A DNA stretch of 64,000 nt from Bacteroidota bacterium (GTDB lineage: Bacteria > Bacteroidota > Bacteroidia > Cytophagales > Cytophagaceae), in NCBI GenBank assembly GCA_023458555.1, contig JAEWYS010000002.1:124001-188000 (forward strand), given 5' to 3'. The notes beneath the pieces are model-generated. The model saw nothing but the letters and a program-made list of their open reading frames with translations, ran no database searches and was not told the DNA's origin. Of the stretch, positions 49,698-58,909 are shown in pieces. The position numbers were made by a program, and so were the translations under genes. Each line of letters opens with the position of its first letter. Position 1 is the stretch's first letter.

Positions 49698-52019
49698 TTA
49701 ATGACCTCCTGTAGCATCTTTTGATTCAAATTGTTTATTCCAAGCTGCTGGAGACATTATTGTTTCATTTCCCTTATCATCTGTAGTATACACGCCATGA
49801 AAAACCCCGTCCTTGTCAACAGCAATACGCATATTAATATCAAATTGCTTTTCCTTTTTATCTCCCGCAAGCGTTATAGTCGGTCCCTTTACTGCTCCTG
49901 ATTTAGCTGCTCCAACACCCATAAAGATAGCATTACCTTTAGCATCTTTTACAAAAGCTTCAATACTTGGAAATCCATCACCTGCTATATCTCCTGTTAA
50001 ACTTAAAATAGAAGATCCATCTTCGTTATTTGTAACTCCTACATGAATGTCTGTCCAAACGTCTATGTCGTGTGTAGGGTTTCCGTAATTCCAATCTACA
50101 AAAGGAATAGTAGCATCGTCATCCCCTTGTAAATGAGTATAAATTCTATTACCATAGCTTTGATCATATTCAATTTCTGCATCAGAATGAGCTTTAGCTC
50201 CATATTTTGTTCTTGATGTACTACCATATGCCATTGTTGAAGAAGCCATTGTTGTAGTTTCATAAGATGTAACTTGACTTATACGAGATGTTGCAGTACT
50301 TGAAGTTGAATAGCCTCTATTATCTCCTTTAAATAAGTAGAACGGTCCAAACCAATCAAAAGGAGCAAAGGAACGAATATGAAAAGTAATAGGATATGCC
50401 CCATCTGGATCTAAAAATATAATTGGGTTGTTAAAGCCATAACTGTAAGGACTCCACGCTGACAATTTAGCTGCCAACGGGTCAACATTCCAACGTCTTC
50501 CAAGACGTGGGTCATATCCATAATCTCCAAAGCTATAATGATTTCCAGAACCCTTAATTTCATCGTCTTTCTCGTGTCCACCGAATCCATAACGATAACC
50601 ATCATTGGCATACCTGCCCGGCATCTGCATACCAAAGGCGTAATAGTCGCTGTAGGACTTCACATCGGCGGTACGGCTGCTTTCTTCTGATCCCGAACGT
50701 ACGGTGAGCTTCATATCATCAAACCAGGTAATATACTCATTCGAATATACCGCAGGTCGGACAATCAGATACAACTGATCGACTCCCGGTGGCTTCGCCA
50801 TTACCTCAAAGTCATCAATGGAGCTTCTATGCCATACATTGGCCGTAGCAGAAGACTGCGTGGTACGGATAAAGTTGTAATGCTGCCCCTCGCCATTGAT
50901 GATCTTGAAGTCAATGGCGCCTGGTTTGGTTCCCGGACCAGCTTCCCAAAGGGTATATACTTCCAGGTCTATTATATCGCCTGGCTCTACGGGTATCTTC
51001 AGCTCCGGACCCTGAAATACGCCCGCTGGTTCATCATAACGTAATTTCAGCGCATAGGTTCCCGTACGCACATACTCTGTAGACCGGCGGGTGGAATAAT
51101 TACCACGGTCATTCCATACATTGTAATCATCTCCCTCATAGCCGGAGATGAATGCAAGCCCTGTCGGGCTGCCCGGCAGACCACGGCTATCACTCACCAC
51201 TACCTTTACATTGCCCAGATGGTCGTTGAGCTCATACTGCTTCACGCCGCGAAGAGAATACACATGGCTTAGCAAAGCCGGCTCGATCGCAGGATCGGCC
51301 GTGTAGCTGATACCGCTAAACCGCCCGCTGCTGAGCGTGGCAGTAAACGGACGGGAAGCAAGGATCTCGTCAGCACGAAGGGTTTGTAAGCCCAGCCGCG
51401 ATGATCCGTATACAGGAGCTTCGGTCACTTTGTACGCTACGGCATAGCCTGAGCTTTCCTCGGTGTACTTTTTGGTATAGGTACGCATTACATTGCCGGA
51501 GGCATCCCGTACGTAATAAGTATACCGCCATTCGTGCTCAGGCAGCAGATCTCCATCGACTCGTGGCTTTTCGAGCTTCATGATCCGGTTGCCGGAGGCA
51601 TCGTAGGCAAACTCAAGATCCGGCTTGCTGACTCCAGCTTCCTGTTTGCGGGTTACCTTGCGGATTTTACCGCTTACTGTCCACTCGATGTTTTCGATCT
51701 TTTCCTGCTCATCAGCGATCAGGTTTCCGATCTCGTCATAGTCGTAGTTGTCCGGAGACTGACCCGACTTGAAGTCTTCGGTGAGCGAGGAGCCGGTCTG
51801 ATGATCGATGACCTGTCGCAGCTTGTTGGTTTCTCTCTTGTATTCGTTGGCGATGTTTTCATATACATATTCCAGATCATCCATACCGGTACCTGAGCTG
51901 TTGGCTTCTGCTCCTGCGGCATTACGTTTTACCCGGAGAATATTTCCGTTCAGGTCGTACTGGTAGTCTTCTGAATAATCCTGAATGGCTGATCCGGACT
52001 TCCAGTTGTTCACCACCAT
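49698..52019 (-). CDS. Rhs-type protein, N-terminally truncated, with C-terminal tip
   Basis: 773 residues from ATG 52019. In-frame Rhs sequence continues upstream (YYQLNRLRTVTAHLDPN) only to a TGA near 52084, where AT-rich non-Rhs DNA begins, so the large N-terminal shell has been lost. Present are YD-type repeats (YQYDLNGNILRVKRN, YDYDEIGNLIADE), a carbohydrate-binding-like insert (YALKLRYDEPAGVFQGPELK, then DLEVYTLWE), the ELNDHLGNVKVVVSD block and the core junction DYGYDPRLGRRWNVDPL to LDPDG. The tip of about 230 residues starts ITFHIRSFAPFDWFG and GDNRGYSTS, a domain I associate with many Bacteroidota Rhs proteins, with no known activity. No signal peptide remains, so export is doubtful. 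Confidence 0.8.
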   Translation of the reverse strand: MVVNNWKSGSAIQDYSEDYQYDLNGNILRVKRNAAGAEANSSGTGMDDLEYVYENIANEYKRETNKLRQVIDHQTGSSLTEDFKSGQSPDNYDYDEIGNLIADEQEKIENIEWTVSGKIRKVTRKQEAGVSKPDLEFAYDASGNRIMKLEKPRVDGDLLPEHEWRYTYYVRDASGNVMRTYTKKYTEESSGYAVAYKVTEAPVYGSSRLGLQTLRADEILASRPFTATLSSGRFSGISYTADPAIEPALLSHVYSLRGVKQYELNDHLGNVKVVVSDSRGLPGSPTGLAFISGYEGDDYNVWNDRGNYSTRRSTEYVRTGTYALKLRYDEPAGVFQGPELKIPVEPGDIIDLEVYTLWEAGPGTKPGAIDFKIINGEGQHYNFIRTTQSSATANVWHRSSIDDFEVMAKPPGVDQLYLIVRPAVYSNEYITWFDDMKLTVRSGSEESSRTADVKSYSDYYAFGMQMPGRYANDGYRYGFGGHEKDDEIKGSGNHYSFGDYGYDPRLGRRWNVDPLAAKLSAWSPYSYGFNNPIIFLDPDGAYPITFHIRSFAPFDWFGPFYLFKGDNRGYSTSSTATSRISQVTSYETTTMASSTMAYGSTSRTKYGAKAHSDAEIEYDQSYGNRIYTHLQGDDDATIPFVDWNYGNPTHDIDVWTDIHVGVTNNEDGSSILSLTGDIAGDGFPSIEAFVKDAKGNAIFMGVGAAKSGAVKGPTITLAGDKKEKQFDINMRIAVDKDGVFHGVYTTDDKGNETIMSPAAWNKQFESKDATGGH

Positions 52020-52083
52020 GACATTCGGATCCAGATGAGCGGTGACGGTACGCAGACGATTGAGCTGATAATAAATTCAATTC

Positions 52084-52388
52084 CCTTAGAATTAATTTAT
52101 GAAAAAACAACATAAGCAATTAAGCACACATTTAATATTATATTTATCCCACGTAAAAGGCATCAATTATATAGCTGAGAACTTATTTGCTATCTAATTT
52201 TCTCAATTATATTTTTTTATCAGAGAAGAAATTATAATTCATAATCAAATTTGAATTAATAAGGCAATCTTATCCTATTACCAATAGCAACTTGGTTTTA
52301 AAATTATACAGATGTAGTTCCCGGCTTCCAATTCCTGCAAAATAGAAGTATTTTTGTCCGCAGACCATAAGCAGCAATTATTTTCAGA
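52084..52388. other. AT-rich spacer at the Rhs truncation point
   Basis: About 305 bases with no gene. Composition switches sharply from the GC-richer Rhs sequence to AT-rich DNA near 52080, marking the break at which the 5' part of the Rhs gene was lost. The promoter of the O-antigen ligase gene should lie in its right half. Confidence 0.6.
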
Positions 52389-53618
52389 ATGCCCTCACTA
52401 TCAAAAATCGATTATGTAGCTCTTCTGTGCCTGGTTGCAGGCATATTCACTTTCGAAATCTTTCGGACCTTGCCGGGCATAGGTCTTGGATTATTGCTGC
52501 TTTCTGCACTTACCAGACTAAAACATTATAAAGAATTTCTGAAACGCAGCTATTTCTTTATTCCCTCGCTGATCTACCTTCTATATGTAGCAAATCTCCT
52601 TCTGCCTAAAACGGATAGTCCGGACAAGGTGGACGAATTACTGGTTTTCTATCTTCCATACTTTACTCTGCCTTTTTCACTTGCCCTTATTCCCCCGATT
52701 GACCGGCGCAAGCTCTACAGTCTGTATCTGTTCTTTGTTATTCTATGTACAGTGTGCGCGCTGGGCACCCTGGTCAATTTCGCATTCCATTACGAAGAGA
52801 TCATTGCTTCCTATGAGCATTCCAAAGTAATGCCGACACCAGTCAATCATGTACGGTTTAGCCTTCTGATCTCCTTTGCTTTTTTTGCAGCGCTCTATTT
52901 TTATCAGGAACGGTTCACGCTTCGCTATGCGTGGGAAAGACCCGTACTGCTGGGCATCGCGATTTTTCTGTTTACATACAGTCATATCCTGTCTGTACGA
53001 AGCGGACTGCTGACGCTGTATATCGGATTGTTTATAAGCACACTCTGGCTGACAATCCGGTACAAACGATACAAGCTACTGGCTACTGTCAGCGCTGTTT
53101 TAATACTTATACCTGTACTTTCTTTTCTGCTGGTTCCGACATTTACCAACAAGGTAAAAAATACGATCGAGGATCTCAGACAAGTCAATGTAAAAGGCAG
53201 TGGCGCTCATTATTCCATGAGCGGACGGGTTGTCTCGTACCAGGTAGCAAAAGAAATTATTAAACATAATCTCTGGACCGGATGCGGCTCAGCCAATCTG
53301 AAGGAAGAAGTTCATACCGTCTATGAACGGGATTTCCCTGAAATTGTAAACAACGGTGTTGGTGCACTGATGCCGCATAACCAGTTTCTTTACATCCTAA
53401 GCGGAATGGGAATCATCGGGCTTACCGTTTTTCTATTCTGTTTTTATTTCCCATTATTTGTAAAAAAAGCCAATACGTTCCCATTACTGCGTATGCACTA
53501 CCTCATTCTGTCTATATCCTTTCTTTTTGAAGCAACCATGGAAACTCAGACAGGCAGCATGTTTGCACTGACTTTTGTTTTTCTTCCCTTATTATATCTA
53601 AAAGACCAACATGATTAA
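52389..53618 (+). CDS. O-antigen ligase family protein
   Basis: 409 residues with about ten to twelve membrane helices and a large periplasmic loop near residues 245-320. The Wzy_C/WaaL-type signature is in the loop region (GSGAHYSMSGRVVSYQVAKE, then NLWTGCGSANLK and LMPHNQFLYILSGMGIIGL, with the conserved His in PHNQ). The protein probably joins or polymerises O-antigen or a related surface glycan on the periplasmic face. It overlaps the next glycosyltransferase gene by 8 bases, so the two are coupled. Confidence 0.87.
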   Translation: MPSLSKIDYVALLCLVAGIFTFEIFRTLPGIGLGLLLLSALTRLKHYKEFLKRSYFFIPSLIYLLYVANLLLPKTDSPDKVDELLVFYLPYFTLPFSLALIPPIDRRKLYSLYLFFVILCTVCALGTLVNFAFHYEEIIASYEHSKVMPTPVNHVRFSLLISFAFFAALYFYQERFTLRYAWERPVLLGIAIFLFTYSHILSVRSGLLTLYIGLFISTLWLTIRYKRYKLLATVSAVLILIPVLSFLLVPTFTNKVKNTIEDLRQVNVKGSGAHYSMSGRVVSYQVAKEIIKHNLWTGCGSANLKEEVHTVYERDFPEIVNNGVGALMPHNQFLYILSGMGIIGLTVFLFCFYFPLFVKKANTFPLLRMHYLILSISFLFEATMETQTGSMFALTFVFLPLLYLKDQHD

Positions 53619-54381
53619 GCTCTCCGTAGTCATTATAACCTATAATGAGGAAAAAAACATCGGGCGATGCCTGAAGTCAGTCCGGAATATCGCGGATGAG
53701 ATTGTTGTCGTGGACTCTTTCTCTACGGATAAAACAGAAGCTATCTGCAGGGAGGCTGGCGCCCGGTTTATTCAACATCCTTTTGCAGGACATATAGAGC
53801 AGAAAAACTACGCGATCAGCCAGGCTTCATGGCCTCACATTCTGTCATTGGATGCGGATGAAGCGCTTACTGAAAAACTGGAGCAACAGATACTCCAAAT
53901 CAAAGCGAACTGGCAATATGACGGATACTATATCAACCGGCTCACAAATTACTGCGGACACTGGGTCAGATATTGCGGCTGGTATCCCGACAGAAAGCTC
54001 CGGCTGTGGGACAGCAGGAAAGGTGAGTGGGGCGGAGTAAATCCACACGACAAGTTCATCATGCAAAAAGGTGCGGCTATCGGCCATATCAATGCAGACC
54101 TTCTGCATTATTCCTTCTATACGATCGAACAGCATGTACGTCAGGTAAATTTATTCTCGGAAATCGCTGCCAGGGCCCTTTTCGATAAAGGCAAAGAAGT
54201 CACCGTTGCTTATATACTGATAAGTCCGGTTGCAAAGTTCTTCCGGGATTTCTTCCTGAAGAGAGGCTTTATGGACGGTTATTACGGCCTGGTGATATGC
54301 GTAGTAAGCAGCTATGCCAAGTTTCTGAAATACGCCAAACTCCGGAGCATGTGGCTACAAAGAGGAAAGCAGCAGAGCTAG
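53611..54381 (+). CDS. glycosyltransferase family 2 protein (lipopolysaccharide core type)
   Basis: 256 residues. GT2 motifs: LSVVIITYNEEKNIGRCLKS, EIVVVDSFSTDKTEAICRE, GAR...HPFAGHIEQKNYAIS and ILSLDADEAL, the DxD-type metal site. A middle segment RYCGWYPDRKLRLWDSRKGE and HLLHYS-like YSFYTIEQHV follow. The pattern agrees with WaaE/KdtX-type enzymes that add sugars to the inner core of lipopolysaccharide. It overlaps the O-antigen ligase gene by 8 bases, supporting a surface-glycan role. It converges with the MFS gene, 4 bases away. Confidence 0.88.
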   Translation: MIKLSVVIITYNEEKNIGRCLKSVRNIADEIVVVDSFSTDKTEAICREAGARFIQHPFAGHIEQKNYAISQASWPHILSLDADEALTEKLEQQILQIKANWQYDGYYINRLTNYCGHWVRYCGWYPDRKLRLWDSRKGEWGGVNPHDKFIMQKGAAIGHINADLLHYSFYTIEQHVRQVNLFSEIAARALFDKGKEVTVAYILISPVAKFFRDFFLKRGFMDGYYGLVICVVSSYAKFLKYAKLRSMWLQRGKQQS

Positions 54382-54385
54382 CTGA

Positions 54386-55681
54386 TTAATGAACAGCTTC
54401 CTTCTCAGCCGGCTTTGTGGTAGTAATAGCCATTACCTTTTTGTTGATCATGATCAAAACCATACCTGACAGGATCGTATAAATGCCCATAATCAGATAA
54501 GCATACGTGATATTGGATCCCTCATTGAAAAAGCTGAAGCTGAAAGCAATGAGGAATACAAAACGGATAATAGTAGTATAGACATTGAACATACTATTGA
54601 CCCTTCCCATTATTTCATTGGGAATAAGCCCAAACAGGTACGAGACCCTAAATATTCTTGATCCTGAGTTTGTAAATCCGATTATCAGCGCAAATACATA
54701 ATAGATAAGCACACTCTGTGTAAATGAAGCAAGTATAAAAGCTCCCCCCGTAATAAAGGTCAGCACAATAATGGACATGGAAATCGACATCCGCTTAAGA
54801 ATACTTCCTATTACAAATCCTGAAACAAGCGAACCACTGGCATACATAAATTCTGTAATGGCCAGCACATCACCACTTGCTTTCAGGTGATTTGTCACAT
54901 AGATCGGAAGCATGGCAAAAATATGTACCAGCACTACTACGAGAATAGCAAAGGAACAAACTCCAAACACGGAAACCAGTTTGTTATTTGCAAGGTAATC
55001 ATAACCGGTTCTCAGCCTTTCGATCAACGGAGCTTCGTCATAATCAAATACCATTTTGATAGCTTTGTAGCGGATCATTATAATAACCAGAAATGAAAGC
55101 ATATAAGCGAAGCCATCCATTAGAAATATCTCATAGATAGTCCACTTGGGTATATGCACATTAATACTTCCAATCACCGGCCATACACCAGAATAATCAA
55201 GTCCCTGCAAAAGTATTACGGCTACAGCGGCAGCCACTATAGAGGTTGTCTGTCCTACGATTTCAATATTTGTAGTAACTCGTGTATAGTATTTGGGTTC
55301 GGTTATTTCCTGGGCAAAAGCATATAAATTGGGATAATGCATATAATAACCGAAAAAGGTTATCGTAAAAACCATGACAATAAGGCCGTCGGGGAGAGCT
55401 CCTTCTTTAAACCCCAACGATGAAATACAAAGCACAATAAGCCCGGCAATAAAATTGGTACCCAGGAATACATCCTTACGGTTAAACCCGTCAATAATGG
55501 CCCCGGCATATAATCCCCAGAAAAGAGATGCCACCGTAACTCCGGCATAGCATATCGTGAAGAAACTTGAATTATCAGTCTGCGCAAAATACCATGGAAT
55601 ACTCAGCATGGTTATACCCTGAGCAAACCCTGAGATCCCGTTGGAAAGGAAAAGTAATATGAGCGCTTGTTTATTTTTCAA
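54386..55681 (-). CDS. MFS transporter
   Basis: 431 residues with about 12 hydrophobic helices. Features of the major facilitator fold are the N-terminal LFLSNGISGFAQGITMLSIP, the loop-2/3 segment LYAGAIIDGFNRKDVFLGTN and an equivalent motif in the second half (IGSILKRMSISMSI). It resembles the enterobactin-exporter/MFS_3 subgroup. The substrate is unknown. Its start is 33 bases from the divergent recX start, so the promoters overlap. Confidence 0.83.
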   Translation of the reverse strand: MKNKQALILLFLSNGISGFAQGITMLSIPWYFAQTDNSSFFTICYAGVTVASLFWGLYAGAIIDGFNRKDVFLGTNFIAGLIVLCISSLGFKEGALPDGLIVMVFTITFFGYYMHYPNLYAFAQEITEPKYYTRVTTNIEIVGQTTSIVAAAVAVILLQGLDYSGVWPVIGSINVHIPKWTIYEIFLMDGFAYMLSFLVIIMIRYKAIKMVFDYDEAPLIERLRTGYDYLANNKLVSVFGVCSFAILVVVLVHIFAMLPIYVTNHLKASGDVLAITEFMYASGSLVSGFVIGSILKRMSISMSIIVLTFITGGAFILASFTQSVLIYYVFALIIGFTNSGSRIFRVSYLFGLIPNEIMGRVNSMFNVYTTIIRFVFLIAFSFSFFNEGSNITYAYLIMGIYTILSGMVLIMINKKVMAITTTKPAEKEAVH

Positions 55682-55714
55682 GTATTTTTGATTATCCTTT
55701 GTAAAATTAGCAAA

Positions 55715-56203
55715 ATGCCTGTCTCAAAAAAACAAATTCTGCTTTCCGGAGAAGAAGTTTATATAAAGATTTCCTCCTGGTGTGCTTATCAGGAACGTTG
55801 TCATTCTGAGGTTCGCGAAAAGTTATACGGCTTCGTCCAGGAAAATGATGTGATCGAAGAAATTATTTTTCGGTTAATCAGTGAAAACTTTCTGAATGAG
55901 GAACGTTATGCCAAAGCATATGCCGGCGGAAAATTCAGAATAAAAAAATGGGGACGTATAAAAATCAGGCAGGAATTAAAACAAAAAGGTCTGACTGAGA
56001 ACTGTATCCGTATCGGACTTGACGAAATTGACGATGCGGATTATCATAAGACTATTGCTTTACTGGCCGACAAAAAATTACCCGAATTAAAGAATGAGAA
56101 AAACCGGCTTGTTTTACGAAAAAAAATCGCTGATTACATCATACGAAAAGGATATGAGCCAGACCTTGTCTGGGAAGCTGTCAATACGGTAGTATCAGAA
56201 TAA
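55715..56203 (+). CDS. recX: regulatory protein RecX
   Basis: 162 residues from ATG 55715 (MPVSKKQILL); an ATG at 55667 would reach into the divergent MFS gene. The three-helix repeats characteristic of RecX are visible: YIKISSWCAYQERCHSEVRE, then FLNEERYAKAYAGGKFRIKKWGRIKIRQELKQKG and a third near YIIRKGYEPDLVWEAV. RecX binds RecA filaments and limits recombinase activity. A bidirectional terminator separates it from the convergent lysC. Confidence 0.9.
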   Translation: MPVSKKQILLSGEEVYIKISSWCAYQERCHSEVREKLYGFVQENDVIEEIIFRLISENFLNEERYAKAYAGGKFRIKKWGRIKIRQELKQKGLTENCIRIGLDEIDDADYHKTIALLADKKLPELKNEKNRLVLRKKIADYIIRKGYEPDLVWEAVNTVVSE

Positions 56204-56204
56204 A

Positions 56205-56233
56205 AAATAAAGGCCCTGTGAGGGCCTTTATTT
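56205..56233. terminator. bidirectional terminator between recX and lysC
   Basis: AAATAAAGGCCCT pairs with AGGGCCTTTATTT around a 3-base loop, with A- and T-runs on either side. Confidence 0.88.
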
Positions 56234-56252
56234 TTCCGAAGGATGATTGTTC

Positions 56253-57575
56253 TTATTTCAGACCAAACAACTCTTCATTCAATACATTCAAAGCAGTGTT
56301 TTTATGCTCTGTACTGATCAGCACGGAAACATTATACTGACTGCCACCATAGGAGATCATACGAATAGGCACGTTCTCCAGCGCTTCGAATATCTTTCTG
56401 GCAACACCGCCTTTTTGCGCCGGGAAGTCTCCGACAATACAGATAATGGTCTGATCCTTATCGACACTTACTAATCCGAACTCATTCAGCTCATTGATAA
56501 TCTTATCAAGATTTCTGGCATCATCGATAGTTACTGATACAGCTACCTCTGAGGTAGTAATCATATCGATAGGAGTCTTATATTTTTCAAAAACCTCAAA
56601 CACTTTTCTGAGGAAGCCATACGCCAGCAACATGCGGCTTGACTTGATTTTAATGGCATAGATGCTATCCTTGGCAGCAATTGCCTTAAATTCTTTCGGA
56701 GTTGTATTGGTCGCTATAACCGTCCCTTTTGCATCTGGCTCCATCGTGTTAAGAAGCTTTACAGGAATGCTGTACTTCTTTGCGGGCAAAATGGTCGACG
56801 GATGAAGAATCTTTGCCCCGAAATACGCCAGCTCGGCGGCTTCATCAAAAGAGAGTTCCGCGATAGGATACGTCCTTTTGACAATTCTCGGGTCATTATT
56901 GTGCATTCCGTCAATATCTGTCCAGATCTGTATTTCATCTGCACGAACAGCTGCCCCGACCAGCGATGCGGTATAATCGCTTCCACCTCTTTTCAGGTTG
57001 TCTACTTCTGCTTCCGCATTCAGACAAATATATCCCTGAGTTATATAATATTCCTTATCCTCATGCTTCTTGAGAAATGCTCCCAAACGCTCTTCCGTAT
57101 AGGAAAGAACCGGCTCATTGTCCTCATCAATTTTCATAAACTCAAGAGCAGGAAGCAATACGCTGTTTAGCCCGATTTCTTCCAGATAAAACTGAAAAAG
57201 CTGAGTCGAGATAAGTTCACCCTGAGCAAGAACAACACGGGTTTCCTTTTCACCAAACTCTTTACCGGCAAGCTCTGAAATAAGTCTCTTATGTTCCTCA
57301 ATTATCTTTAAGCCCTTTTTCTTACCCTCTTCGGAATCATAAAGCGCTTCAACAAAATCATTGTAGGGAGTAAATAGCTTCTCGATTGCCTCCTTAGCAG
57401 AATCAATCTGCTTTTTACACAGTTTATCAGAGATATCAACCAAAGCATTTGTTGTTCCGGATACTGCCGAAAGAACTACCAGTTTCTTTCCCGGATTTTT
57501 ACTAATAAGTTGAGCAACGGAACGCATTCTTTCCGGCTTACCGACAGAAGTACCTCCAAATTTCAGAACTTTCAT
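56253..57575 (-). CDS. lysC: aspartate kinase (monofunctional)
   Basis: 440 residues. Kinase domain motifs are VLKFGGTSVGKPERM at the start, VVLSAVSGTTNALVDI, and KRGGSDYTASLVGAAV with WTDIDGMHNNDPRIV. Two ACT domains follow (IYAIKIKSSRMLLAYGFL and IICIVGDFPAQKGGVARK), the regulatory end for lysine or threonine inhibition. The enzyme phosphorylates aspartate in the lysine/threonine/methionine branch. No homoserine dehydrogenase domain is attached. It lies 5 bases after ribH and is probably cotranscribed with it. Confidence 0.95.
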   Translation of the reverse strand: MKVLKFGGTSVGKPERMRSVAQLISKNPGKKLVVLSAVSGTTNALVDISDKLCKKQIDSAKEAIEKLFTPYNDFVEALYDSEEGKKKGLKIIEEHKRLISELAGKEFGEKETRVVLAQGELISTQLFQFYLEEIGLNSVLLPALEFMKIDEDNEPVLSYTEERLGAFLKKHEDKEYYITQGYICLNAEAEVDNLKRGGSDYTASLVGAAVRADEIQIWTDIDGMHNNDPRIVKRTYPIAELSFDEAAELAYFGAKILHPSTILPAKKYSIPVKLLNTMEPDAKGTVIATNTTPKEFKAIAAKDSIYAIKIKSSRMLLAYGFLRKVFEVFEKYKTPIDMITTSEVAVSVTIDDARNLDKIINELNEFGLVSVDKDQTIICIVGDFPAQKGGVARKIFEALENVPIRMISYGGSQYNVSVLISTEHKNTALNVLNEELFGLK

Positions 57576-57580
57576 TATTA

Positions 57581-58075
57581 TTACTTGCTTATTTTATTTT
57601 TGAATCCAATCATTTTTATGGCCGTAATAGCAGCTTCATCACCCTTATTCCCGTGTTTTCCTCCCGAACGATCAAGCGCCTGCTTCAGATTGTTGGTGGT
57701 CAGCACTCCAAATATGACCGGCTTATTATACTTCAGGCCAACTTCTGTAATGCCATGAGCCACGGCATCGCATATAAAATCGAAGTGTTTCGTTTCTCCC
57801 TGGATGACACAACCCAACGCAATAACAGCATCAAAACGCTCATCCTGAGCAAGCAGCTGGCAACCCAGACTCAGTTCAAAACTGCCAGGCACATACGTCT
57901 TGACTATATGTTCTTTTCTGGCGCCATGCTTTATCAGCGTATCGTACGCACCGGCATACAAAGCCTCTGTAACCTCATCGTTCCATTCGGAGACAACAAT
58001 ACCAAAACGAACATTCTCTATATTTGCCAGATTATCGGAAGTATAGGTACTTAAGTTTTTTTGTGAAGAAGCCAT
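57581..58075 (-). CDS. ribH: 6,7-dimethyl-8-ribityllumazine synthase
   Basis: 164 residues. Lumazine synthase motifs: FGIVVSEWNDEVTEALYAGA, YVPGSFELSLGCQLLA, VIALGCVIQGETKHFDFICD with the catalytic His, and FGVLTTNNLKQALDRSGG. The enzyme condenses 5-amino-6-ribitylamino-uracil with a four-carbon unit in riboflavin synthesis and usually forms icosahedral shells. It shares a transcript with lysC downstream. The upstream TPR gene ends at a terminator, so ribH likely has its own promoter in the short gap or is reached by read-through. Confidence 0.95.
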   Translation of the reverse strand: MASSQKNLSTYTSDNLANIENVRFGIVVSEWNDEVTEALYAGAYDTLIKHGARKEHIVKTYVPGSFELSLGCQLLAQDERFDAVIALGCVIQGETKHFDFICDAVAHGITEVGLKYNKPVIFGVLTTNNLKQALDRSGGKHGNKGDEAAITAIKMIGFKNKISK

Positions 58076-58083
58076 TTCTAACT

Positions 58084-58113
58084 AAAAAAAAGGGATAAGC
58101 TTATGCCTATCCC
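58084..58113 (-). terminator. terminator after the TPR membrane protein gene
   Basis: On the minus strand a GGGATA/TATCCC stem with a short inner stem (58092-58113) is followed by a T-run (complement of the A-run at 58084-58091), 30 bases after the stop at 58144. Confidence 0.75.
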
Positions 58114-58143
58114 CTAAAGATAAGATCGTAATTTTGATTTAAC

Positions 58144-58851
58144 TTATTTGCTGCTTAATAATCCCTCAGCACGGGACTTATATTTTTTGGCATCACTTAC
58201 CTGCTGTGAGGCAGGATACTGATTTACAATCAGATTATACTTATCCACTGCCGTTTTATAGTCGTTGCCAAGCTCTGATGCAAGCGCAGCTTTCATCAGA
58301 TAGACAGGTGAAAACTCTTCGTTGCTATGGAAAGAAGCAGCCTTTGAATAAAGGCTCAACGCATTGGCATAATCCTGGAGCTCCATATAAGCATCTCCGA
58401 TAAGGCTATATGCTCTGGCCTGTACGAGCAGATCATCCGCTTTAAACTCTTTAAGATGCCTGATTGCTTCTTCAAATTTTCCCTGCTTGAGATAGATTGC
58501 TCCAACATAGAAATTAGCAAGCTTCCCTGCCTGAGTATGCCCGTATTCATCAGCTACCGACAATAAGCCCGGGACTATCAGATTTCCTTCCAGCGCAGTC
58601 TCAAGTGAATCCATTTCGAAATATAAAACGGCTCCGTACATCTGGCGCTGTGCCTCTGCATTGTCTTCCTTGACTTTGTACTGATAATAAACCAGGCCGG
58701 CAACACCCAATACTACCGCACCAAGAACTGCAAGCACTGCTGTTCTGTATTTTACAAAAAACTCACCGGACTGAAACAACCTATTGCTCAACTCATCAGG
58801 GTTTTCCAAAATTTTCTCAACCTCCGAAGGTTGTCCTTTTGATTTAGCCAT
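58144..58851 (-). CDS. membrane-anchored tetratricopeptide repeat protein
   Basis: 235 residues. A short cytoplasmic N-terminus is followed by one membrane helix (TAVLAVLGAVVLGVAGLVYY) and a periplasmic chain of TPR-like helices (ANFYVGAIYLKQGKFEEAI, then RAYSLIGDAYMELQDYANAL and KYNLIVNQYPASQQVSDAKK). The layout recalls YfgM, a periplasmic TPR protein bound to the Sec translocon, though close identity was not shown. It is transcribed toward ribH but ends at its own terminator. Confidence 0.83.
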   Translation of the reverse strand: MAKSKGQPSEVEKILENPDELSNRLFQSGEFFVKYRTAVLAVLGAVVLGVAGLVYYQYKVKEDNAEAQRQMYGAVLYFEMDSLETALEGNLIVPGLLSVADEYGHTQAGKLANFYVGAIYLKQGKFEEAIRHLKEFKADDLLVQARAYSLIGDAYMELQDYANALSLYSKAASFHSNEEFSPVYLMKAALASELGNDYKTAVDKYNLIVNQYPASQQVSDAKKYKSRAEGLLSSK

Positions 58852-58909
58852 TACTTTCTAAAAATTTGCTGGACCAAAATTAACTAATTCCAATTAAATA
58901 CAATAAATT

